This document shows, piece by piece, positions 1-5,032 of a DNA stretch of 5,032 nt; the first letter of the stretch is position 1, and each line of letters starts with the position of its first letter. The notes beneath the pieces were generated by a model that saw only the letters and a list, made by a program, of their open reading frames with translations, searched no databases and was not told where the DNA came from. The position numbers were made by a program, and so were the translations under genes. This DNA comes from Rhodopirellula sp. GTDB lineage: Bacteria; Planctomycetota; Planctomycetia; Pirellulales; Pirellulaceae. The stretch covers positions 1 through 5,032 of the forward strand of contig DOPG01000205.1 in assembly GCA_003513555.1 (NCBI GenBank), written 5' to 3'.

Positions 1-2
1 TG

Positions 3-1265
3 CGCTCAGATTTCATCGAGTATCTAAATGTGGACTCGGCAGTGTCCGATCTCGCGGCACTTCCGGATACGGAGTTCGTAGCAGTGCAAGCAGCCGATGT
101 CTCGCGGAACTTGCGTCAGCACATCGAACGTCAGCCTCAACTTTTGCCCTCTCGTGCGGAGCAATCGAACCTGTCGCTTAACAGGCTGCGGCGATGGTGG
201 ATCGCAACGCCCGCTGTGGCGGCGGTGGTTGCGTTGTGTCTTCTTCTGCCGATGCAGCCTGGCACCAAGCACGGCGATGTTGTTGCGATCGTTCAGAATG
301 CTCGCAAGGTGAAAGAGGTTTCAGCGGGTGACCAACTACGAGCTGGGCAGGTTTTGAGGTTGGTCAATGGACGCGTGAAAATCAACTTTCAGTCTGGCGC
401 CAAACTTGCGGTGCAGGCACCAGCGACTTTGAGGCTGCTGGGGCCAAATTCGGCACAGCTTCAGCGCGGCTTGGTGACGGTGCGGGTTCCTGGTGAAATC
501 AAAGGATTTGTTCTTGTTACTCCGCACCAGCGAGTGACAGACCTGGGGACATCTTTCGGTCTCGAAGTGGCCAAAACCGGCGACACTTCGATTTCCGTGT
601 TCGAGGGTGAGATCGAATTGGATGACCACCAACGTCTTGTTGGCGGTCAGACGGTTTCATTCACGGCTACTGAAGAATCACCTCGCGAGATCCCTTACGC
701 CATCAGTCAGTTTCTGGACACATGGCAGGTTTCTTTTGGTGTCGAACAACTCATCGGAGATGTCCGTGTCGCATCACCCGTCGAGCGACATTTGCCGGGA
801 CTGGCTCGAGACAGCGACTCGCTGTTGCTGTTTCCAGAGCGTGAAGATGCCCTGCTTACGCATGGTTACGTGGTTGATGCAGTGAAGCCAGGCACTTACC
901 GTCGTCCGTTCCGAAAACACGCGGTTAAGCTAACCAAAGGTATTCGAGTGGACAGTTTCCTTTTGCAATACAATCCGGGGTATGATGAAGCCGTGCCCAG
1001 AAATCAGGGTTTTCAGGGTGAACTGCATTTTGATCGCCCAATTGTCGCCTTGATCCTGCAGAAAGATCTATTGGATTTTTCCGACGCGGATCTGGCTCTT
1101 CCTGGAACCGACTTTCGCAACATCTTTCGCCGGGGCATCAACGACGCTGATGTGGTTACATTGAGTCCTGATCGCCGCGTGCTTCGCGTTGCTTTGAATG
1201 TTAAGAATGGAGTGGACCAGATCCGCGTACTCGTTGCTGCAGATAACAACTTGGAAAGTCAGTGA
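3..1265 (+). CDS. FecR-domain membrane protein with C-terminal beta-rich domain, 5' end outside window
   Basis: Probable sigma/anti-sigma-type signalling protein anchored in the cytoplasmic membrane. The frame is open to the left edge (first full codon at 3). A GTG at 30 would give 411 residues, but the codons before it read RSDFIEYLN and run on as VDSAVSDLAAL, which resembles the N-terminal helix of planctomycete FecR proteins. I therefore take the gene as 5'-truncated by the window. Numbering from GTG 30: a cytoplasmic region of about 55 residues; RLRR followed by one transmembrane helix at 57-75; a FecR domain at about 82-211, with family-like segments VRVPGEIKGF, VTDLGTSFGLEV and VFEGEIEL; then a region at about 225-406 unlike FecR. 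That last region has LLLFPER, VDAVKPGTY, RVDSFLLQYNP, LHFDRPIVALI, LALPGTDF and a final DQIRVLVA, resembling a domain of secreted PEP-CTERM-type proteins. The stop is TGA at 1263, 10 nt before the next gene. FecR assignment is strong, ligand unknown. Confidence 0.88.
   Translation, partial: RSDFIEYLNVDSAVSDLAALPDTEFVAVQAADVSRNLRQHIERQPQLLPSRAEQSNLSLNRLRRWWIATPAVAAVVALCLLLPMQPGTKHGDVVAIVQNARKVKEVSAGDQLRAGQVLRLVNGRVKINFQSGAKLAVQAPATLRLLGPNSAQLQRGLVTVRVPGEIKGFVLVTPHQRVTDLGTSFGLEVAKTGDTSISVFEGEIELDDHQRLVGGQTVSFTATEESPREIPYAISQFLDTWQVSFGVEQLIGDVRVASPVERHLPGLARDSDSLLLFPEREDALLTHGYVVDAVKPGTYRRPFRKHAVKLTKGIRVDSFLLQYNPGYDEAVPRNQGFQGELHFDRPIVALILQKDLLDFSDADLALPGTDFRNIFRRGINDADVVTLSPDRRVLRVALNVKNGVDQIRVLVAADNNLESQ
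198..254 (+). other. Single transmembrane helix of the FecR protein
   Basis: The codons encode a hydrophobic run, WIATPAVAAVVALCLLLPM, directly after the basic stretch RLRRW. The positive-inside rule puts the N-terminal part in the cytoplasm and the FecR and C-terminal domains outside the membrane. This is the usual topology of an anti-sigma-like FecR protein. The prediction is by eye. Confidence 0.8.
840..1250 (+). other. Candidate extracellular beta-rich domain at the FecR C-terminus
   Basis: This stretch encodes about residues 271-407 of the FecR protein (numbered from GTG 30). Its ordered motifs are FPER...VDAVKPGTY, RVDSFLLQYNP (306-316), an FDRPIVALI strand starting at F334, SDADLALPGTDF, RRGINDADVVTLSPDRR and DQIRVLVA. 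From memory, the same order (VDSYLLHFDP, then GSITFDRPILGVI, then DALLGAPGTTY, then a closing DQVRVIT-like strand) recurs in secreted bacterial proteins, many with PEP-CTERM anchors. I know no function for it. The assignment rests on remembered motif order, not on an alignment. Confidence 0.5.
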
Positions 1266-1275
1266 GTTATTGATC

Positions 1276-2526
1276 ATGAATAAACGGTTACACCTAAACC
1301 GCCGCGAATTGCTACACGGCACCGGTATCGCCCTCGCACTACCGTTGATGGAGAGCCACTTGAGCGGGGCAGAGGAACCACTGGATGCCAATCCGCGGCG
1401 TCTGGTCTGCATCGGCAACCATCTTGGGTACTACCCTGAAAGCTTCTTTCCCGAGACGGCCGGCAAGGGTTACAAGACTAGCCCGACGCTGCAGCACCTT
1501 GACACGCACCGGGATGATTTCACGGTATTCTCTAACCTTGATGACGGCGTGACCGGCGGTCATAAGGGTGTTCAGGCATTCCTTTCAGGTATCCGTAAGG
1601 ATGAGTCTGCTGGCTTCCCCGATAAGAACATGACCATTGATCAGGCGGCCGCCGAGCACGTTGGCAGTGCTACTCGCTTCCCGTCGATCACGGCTGGGTT
1701 GGACGACGGCACGGACCTGAGCTGGACCCGGTCCGGTGTGCGTATCCCTCCGGTCAATAACCCCGCACAACTTTTTGAGGCATTGTTCGTTCAGTCCGAT
1801 GCCGCAACGATCGGCAAGGAACACGCACGCCTAAGGCACCGAGCCAGCGTGCTTGATGCCTTACGTGAATCTGCTGGTACACTTGAACGTCAGCTCAGTG
1901 TCGCTGACCGCCAGAAGCTTGATCAGTACCTGACCAGCGTGCGGGATGTGGAGAAGCAGTTGCAGATGTCGCAGGCGTGGCTGGATAAATCCAAGCCCCA
2001 CTCGCCGATCGACCCGGTGGTTGATCGGGAACGGATGCACATCGAAGAAATTCCGCTGTTCTACGACTTGCTGACTTTGGCGTTGCAAACCGACTCGACG
2101 CGAGTAGCCACGTTTGAGATCCCCATGGGGTTCCGCACATCCGAATTAAAGGTGGGAAGCTATCACGGACTGTCCCACCACAGCAAATCCGAAGAGCGGC
2201 TCGAGCAACTCCAGATTGTCGATACCTACCTGTTGACTCAGTTCGGTCACTTCATCAACCGAATGAAGGAGGCTCAGGTCTTTGATCATACCGCGGTCGT
2301 TTGGGGTAGCGGAATGGGCAACGGCTCTAGCCACAGCAATCGGAATCTGCCGGTGATCCTAGCTGGCGGAGGGATGAACCATCAGGGCCACATCGTTTGC
2401 CCGGTCGAGGAACACAAACGAGTGCCTCTGTCGAATCTGTGGCTGTCGACGCTACAGTGGTTCGGCGTCGAGTCAGATCGGTTTGGTAAGAGTACAGGCA
2501 CGTTCTCACCCATGAAGCTGGCTTAA
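1276..2526 (+). CDS. DUF1552 (HXXSHH) family secreted protein, Tat-exported
   Basis: Member of the HXXSHH/DUF1552 family (Pfam PF07586), 416 residues, of unknown biochemical role. The start is ATG 1276 because it gives a clean twin-arginine signal, NRRELLHGTGIALALPLME, with RRELL at residues 9-13. The open frame back to 1198 would bury that signal and overlap the FecR gene. No strong Shine-Dalgarno is present. Family landmarks in order: SNLDDG (86-91), GGHKG (94-98), a TRFPSI segment followed by SWTRSGVRIPP, the name-giving HGLSHH (297-302), WGSGMGNGSSHSNRNLPV (343-360), a Gly-rich LAGGG, and a C-terminal segment ending GKSTGTFSPMKLA. Length and motif order look complete. The clustered histidines suggest metal binding, and the fold may be related to the alkaline phosphatase/sulfatase superfamily, but both points are inference. 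Its neighbour, 14 nt downstream, is the cytochrome-like DUF1592 protein, a recurrent partner. Folded export through Tat fits a cofactor-containing enzyme. Confidence 0.93.
   Translation: MNKRLHLNRRELLHGTGIALALPLMESHLSGAEEPLDANPRRLVCIGNHLGYYPESFFPETAGKGYKTSPTLQHLDTHRDDFTVFSNLDDGVTGGHKGVQAFLSGIRKDESAGFPDKNMTIDQAAAEHVGSATRFPSITAGLDDGTDLSWTRSGVRIPPVNNPAQLFEALFVQSDAATIGKEHARLRHRASVLDALRESAGTLERQLSVADRQKLDQYLTSVRDVEKQLQMSQAWLDKSKPHSPIDPVVDRERMHIEEIPLFYDLLTLALQTDSTRVATFEIPMGFRTSELKVGSYHGLSHHSKSEERLEQLQIVDTYLLTQFGHFINRMKEAQVFDHTAVVWGSGMGNGSSHSNRNLPVILAGGGMNHQGHIVCPVEEHKRVPLSNLWLSTLQWFGVESDRFGKSTGTFSPMKLA
1300..1353 (+). other. Twin-arginine (Tat) signal region
   Basis: Residues 9-26 of the DUF1552 protein: RRELL followed by the weakly hydrophobic GTGIALALPLME. 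The pattern fits a Tat signal (RRxLL, then a moderate hydrophobic core containing Gly and Thr). No textbook AXA cleavage site follows; the nearest small-residue stretch is LSGA at 29-32, so cleavage is uncertain and the segment might stay as an anchor. Confidence 0.75.
2164..2181 (+). other. HXXSHH signature motif of the DUF1552 protein
   Basis: The codons give H-G-L-S-H-H at residues 297-302, an exact match to the motif after which the family is named. Three histidines and a serine in six residues make this the best candidate for a metal or active-site cluster. That role is inferred, not demonstrated. Confidence 0.9.
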
Positions 2527-2540
2527 GGCACGAACATAGC

Positions 2541-2609
2541 ATGATCAAGAATATATTTACCATGATGTGCACGGTGGGGCTGCTGGCCTTCAGCGGAGAA
2601 GCTTGCGCC
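2541..2609 (+). other. Sec signal peptide of the cytochrome-like protein
   Basis: Residues 1-23: a short basic start (MIKN), a hydrophobic core and an A-C-A site before Asp24. Cys22 sits in GEAC, which lacks the Leu of a standard lipobox, so ordinary signal peptidase I cleavage is preferred over lipoprotein processing. Confidence 0.75.
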
Positions 2610-5006
2610 GACCTGCCTAAGGCATTCCTTTCGACTTACTGTATCGACTGTCATGGTTTCGAGACGCAGAAATCCGATCGTCGCTTTGACGGACTGAACG
2701 AAGCGATCACGGACCTCAAGCAACTGGAGCTATGGCAGGAGATCGTCGATCAGTTGAACCTTGGCAACATGCCGCCACCGAAAGAGAAGCAGCCGGGCGG
2801 GTTGGAGAAGGCGAGAATCATCGCCTTGATCACTGCGGAAATCGCCGCCGCGCGTGCCGAACTAGTGACCAGTGGTGGGCATACTGTCATGCGACGCCTC
2901 AACCGGTTCGAGTATCAACAGACGATCGGCGACTTGCTGTCGCTAAATGTGCAGGCGTGGAACCCGGCCGCAGACTTTCCACCTGACGTGAAGGTGGAAG
3001 GCTTTGACAACAACGGACGTGGGCTGGTGACTTCCGGCATGCTGCTGGATCATTACCTTGGTGCCGCCGAGGAAGCGGTGAGTCGCGCTACCCACTTCGG
3101 CCCCAGACCAGTATCAAAGCAGTACGCCCAGCAGACGCCTTATTACTTCGATGGCAAAGAAAAGTGGAAGCTGCCGAAGATCTTTCACGTCGATCGCTTC
3201 CGATTCATCCCTGATACCCCGTACACGGATATGTATGGGCGTCACTACCGCGGTGGGCATATTCCCTTCCGTCCGTTGTATGGTGGCGTTGCTGAGAGCG
3301 GGATGTATACCATCCGCGTGAAGGCCGCTGCGATCGACCGTGATCATCCCTATGGTGATGCCTTGGACGACTTTCGCAACGGAGACCCCTTGGTGCTGGA
3401 GGTGGCGACGGTGGATCGGGAGGGCAGCGTCGAGAGCACAGGTAGCATCACGACCGAACGCTCCGTCGGGCTAGCCGAACTGACCAGTGAGGAGCCGACT
3501 TGGTTCGAGTGGACCACACACATCGATCAAGGATTCGAACCCGAAGTCCGCTTTCGCAACGGCACCACGGCTACCAAGCGATTGGTCCGCATCATTACTC
3601 AGAAAGCAGCGGAGCACCCCGAGGTCGCCCCATTCGCCGAAATGAAATCCGGGATGCAGAAATCTCACGGACTGCTCAAGGTCTATCGCGGTCCGAAGCT
3701 TCGCATCTACGACATTCAGGTGGGGGGACCTCACATCGATCAGTGGCCGCCCGCCGGTCACAAGCTGATGTATGGCGATCTGCAGCCTGATGAGCTGAAT
3801 CGGAGCACGATAACTCAGCGTCTGCGGACGTTCGCCGCTGGTGCTTTTCGCCGCCCGTTGCGCGGAGATGAACTTAGTCCTATCGAGCGGATGGTGACTG
3901 AGAAGCTTGATTCCGGGATGGAACCCTTGGCCGCCTTGCAGTTGGGTTTTCAGACGATCCTCTGCTCGCCGTCGTTCATTTACATGCGGGAGGCAGAGGG
4001 AACGCTCGACGGTTACAGTTTGGCTTCGCGTCTGTCTTATTTCCTGTGGTCTTCGCAACCTGATACCGTGTTGATCGAGCATGCCAAAGCTGGGCAGTTG
4101 TCTGACGCGAACGTGCTCGCTTCCGAAGTCAATCGTATGCTGAAAGATCCACGCAGTGAGCGGTTCGTCAATCAGTTTGTCCGACGTTGGCTTGATTGGG
4201 ATAATATTGGCGAGATGCCAGTGTCAGGTGAATTTCATGTGTATTACCGCGATAATCTGGAGACCGCGATGGCGGGGGAGACGACGACATTCTTTCGCCA
4301 CATCCTTGACCAGAACCTCCCTCCCAAAAGCTTCCTTGATGCCGATTACACCTTTGTGAATCGTGAACTGGCTGCGCATTACGGCCTCGCGCCGGTGGAG
4401 GGCAACCACCTGCGTCAGGTCTCGACCGCAGGCTCGGTACGCGGTGGGCTGCTGACGCAGGGCAGCTTTCTCACCGCTTCGGCCAACGGTGTGGACACCT
4501 CGCCGGTGGTGCGTGGTATTTATGTCCTGCAAAAGGTGATGGGTTACACTCCACCGCCCCCCCCCGATGATGTGCCAGAGATCGAGCCGGATATCAGCGG
4601 TGCCAAGACCGTGCGTGAAGAACTGGCCAAGCACCGAAGCATCACGACGTGCGCCGAGTGCCACCGCAAGATTGACCCGCTCGGATTTGCCCTCGAGAAC
4701 TTCGACCCCATCGGTGCTTGGCGCACCGAGTACGGTAAGAAACTGCCTGTTGATGCATCCGGCAAGCTGCCAAGTGGCGAAGTTTTCGATGATATCCGCC
4801 AACTCCGCACGCTGCTGATCGAGCGTCATGAGACGTTCACTCGGAGCCTCACCGAGAAGCTGATGACTTATGCGCTAGGCCGAGAAGTCGAAGTTGGCGA
4901 TCGCCCCACCATTGACAGAATTTGTGAGGATATGGCTGACCCCGACCAAGGCCTTCGGGATCTCATTCAGGCAGTCGTCGCTAGCGAGAGTTTTTTGAAA
5001 AACTAG
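2541..5006 (+). CDS. Planctomycete cytochrome-like DUF1592-family protein (PSCyt1, DUF1587/1595/1592/1588/1585)
   Basis: Exported multidomain protein of 821 residues, a usual length for the family, predicted to bind two c-type haems; substrate unknown. ATG 2541 starts a Sec signal peptide (hydrophobic TVGLLAF, likely cleaved after ACA at 21-23). An AAGG at 2525-2528 is a weak, distant Shine-Dalgarno, and in-frame ATGs at 2562 and 2565 are less likely starts because they lose the basic N-terminus. Domains in order: PSCyt1-type cytochrome c (PF07635) at 24-110 with CIDCH (34-38) and NMPPP, where Met77 may be the distal haem ligand; DUF1587 at 117-183 (RRLNRFEY, EGFDNNGRGL); a beta-rich insert at about 184-423 ending near GGPHIDQWPP (395-404); DUF1595 at 424-485 (FAAGAFRRPLRGDE); DUF1592 at 490-617 (SRLSYFLWSSQPD, FVNRELAAHYGL); DUF1588 at 634-735 with PPPPPDD and CAECH (704-708), then FALENFDPIGAWR; DUF1585 at about 746-818 (LMTYALGRE). 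Nothing is truncated. Domain boundaries are estimated by eye. Confidence 0.95.
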   Translation: MIKNIFTMMCTVGLLAFSGEACADLPKAFLSTYCIDCHGFETQKSDRRFDGLNEAITDLKQLELWQEIVDQLNLGNMPPPKEKQPGGLEKARIIALITAEIAAARAELVTSGGHTVMRRLNRFEYQQTIGDLLSLNVQAWNPAADFPPDVKVEGFDNNGRGLVTSGMLLDHYLGAAEEAVSRATHFGPRPVSKQYAQQTPYYFDGKEKWKLPKIFHVDRFRFIPDTPYTDMYGRHYRGGHIPFRPLYGGVAESGMYTIRVKAAAIDRDHPYGDALDDFRNGDPLVLEVATVDREGSVESTGSITTERSVGLAELTSEEPTWFEWTTHIDQGFEPEVRFRNGTTATKRLVRIITQKAAEHPEVAPFAEMKSGMQKSHGLLKVYRGPKLRIYDIQVGGPHIDQWPPAGHKLMYGDLQPDELNRSTITQRLRTFAAGAFRRPLRGDELSPIERMVTEKLDSGMEPLAALQLGFQTILCSPSFIYMREAEGTLDGYSLASRLSYFLWSSQPDTVLIEHAKAGQLSDANVLASEVNRMLKDPRSERFVNQFVRRWLDWDNIGEMPVSGEFHVYYRDNLETAMAGETTTFFRHILDQNLPPKSFLDADYTFVNRELAAHYGLAPVEGNHLRQVSTAGSVRGGLLTQGSFLTASANGVDTSPVVRGIYVLQKVMGYTPPPPPDDVPEIEPDISGAKTVREELAKHRSITTCAECHRKIDPLGFALENFDPIGAWRTEYGKKLPVDASGKLPSGEVFDDIRQLRTLLIERHETFTRSLTEKLMTYALGREVEVGDRPTIDRICEDMADPDQGLRDLIQAVVASESFLKN
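2640..2654 (+). other. First haem c attachment motif (CIDCH)
   Basis: The codons encode C34-I-D-C-H38, the canonical CXXCH for covalent haem attachment, 11 residues after the predicted signal cleavage site. The surrounding FLSTYCIDCHGF is typical of PSCyt1 domains. A later M77 in NMPPP is the candidate sixth ligand (inference from class I cytochromes c). Confidence 0.9.
3090..3809 (+). other. Beta-rich insert between DUF1587 and DUF1595, possibly ligand-binding
   Basis: This encodes about residues 184-423 of the cytochrome-like protein. It has alternating strand-like segments (GMYTIRVKAAA, PLVLEVATVD, TWFEWTTHI, EVRFRNGT) and closes with a KLRIYDIQVGGPHIDQWPP block. That block resembles the V-x-GP...WPP signature seen near this point in the family. 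The layout suggests a carbohydrate-binding or PA14-like beta-sandwich, but no sequence motif proves ligand type. Confidence 0.5.
4557..4565 (+). repeat. Nine-base C homopolymer inside the cytochrome-like gene
   Basis: An uninterrupted run of nine C falls in codons for the conserved Pro-rich segment TPPPPPDD of the DUF1588 domain. The reading frame is intact through it in this sequence: conserved DUF1588 residues, including CAECH, follow in the same frame. Confidence 0.95.
4650..4664 (+). other. Second haem c attachment motif (CAECH)
   Basis: The codons encode C704-A-E-C-H708 in DUF1588, followed by RKIDPLGFALENFDPIGAWR. This block is strongly conserved in the family and supports a second covalently bound haem near the C-terminus. 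The sixth ligand is not evident from sequence. Confidence 0.9.
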
Positions 5007-5017
5007 GACGAAACGAG

Positions 5018-5032
5018 ATGGGTGCTAAGCCT
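5018..5032 (+). CDS. Possible start of a fourth operon gene, cut by right edge
   Basis: An ATG lies 11 nt after the previous stop, about the same spacing as the other two junctions, and opens M-G-A-K-P before the window ends. The upstream ACGAG is at best a weak ribosome binding site. Five codons do not identify a family, so the call rests on spacing alone and may be wrong. Confidence 0.3.

Noticed and set aside
1198..1275. Extended N-terminus of the DUF1552 protein starting at 1198
   Set aside because: It would overlap the FecR gene by more than 60 bases and place 26 residues before a Tat signal that should be N-terminal.
1267..1283. TTATT/AATAA inverted repeat around the DUF1552 start codon as a regulatory hairpin
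   Set aside because: A five-base A-T stem is too weak to support and is likely chance in a short spacer.
2604..2609. Cys22 of the cytochrome-like protein as a lipoprotein lipobox
   Set aside because: The preceding residues are G-E-A, with no Leu at -3 and a charged Glu at -2. Cleavage after A-C-A fits better.
3471..4082. Minus-strand open frame of 203 codons inside the cytochrome-like gene
   Set aside because: It lies opposite conserved DUF1595 and DUF1592-region sequence, its translation shows no recognisable domain, and it is rich in Arg, Gln and His as expected for an antisense shadow.
4224..4829. Minus-strand open frame of 201 codons opposite the DUF1592/DUF1588 region
   Set aside because: The plus strand is clearly coding here (CAECH, GFALENFDPIGAWR). 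The antisense translation has no signal, domain or ribosome binding site.
4989..5004. Inverted repeat AGTTTTT-TG-AAAAACT at the end of the cytochrome-like gene as a terminator
   Set aside because: The stem is almost wholly A-T with a two- to four-base loop, lies inside the coding sequence and is not followed by a T-run, so it is unlikely to end transcription.

Overview
The window reads as part of a chromosome from a member of the Planctomycetota, most likely of the Pirellulales/Rhodopirellula type, or less likely a related PVC bacterium. The evidence is the gene set. All three complete or nearly complete genes belong to families that are greatly expanded in those bacteria and rare elsewhere: a membrane-anchored FecR-domain protein, an HXXSHH (DUF1552) secreted protein, and a large DUF1587/1595/1592/1588/1585 protein with a Planctomycetes-type cytochrome c domain. 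Base composition is moderately GC-rich. Ribosome binding sites are weak, which is common in that phylum.

Layout, all on the + strand and almost gap-free. Positions 3-1265 hold a FecR-domain protein that is cut by the left edge of the window. After 10 nt, 1276-2526 encodes a 416-residue DUF1552 protein with a twin-arginine signal. After 14 nt, 2541-5006 encodes an 821-residue cytochrome-like protein with a Sec signal and two CXXCH haem motifs. Eleven nt further on, an ATG at 5018 may start a fourth gene, of which only five codons are visible. No gap is long enough for a separate promoter and there is no convincing terminator, so this looks like the middle of one operon running in from the left and perhaps out to the right. 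No RNA gene, mobile element, CRISPR array or long repeat is visible.

How the genes may work together (inference). FecR proteins with one transmembrane helix usually act with an ECF sigma factor, which would be expected just upstream. This FecR also carries a C-terminal beta-rich domain of a kind I associate with secreted PEP-CTERM-type proteins, so its outer half may bind a surface or extracellular ligand. The DUF1552 and DUF1592-type proteins are recurrent genomic partners in planctomycetes with no established biochemical function. One goes through Tat and carries a histidine-rich HXXSHH motif. The other goes through Sec and is predicted to bind two c-type haems around a beta-rich insert. 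A periplasmic or cell-surface redox step on an unknown substrate, possibly a polysaccharide, is a reasonable hypothesis but is not shown by the sequence.
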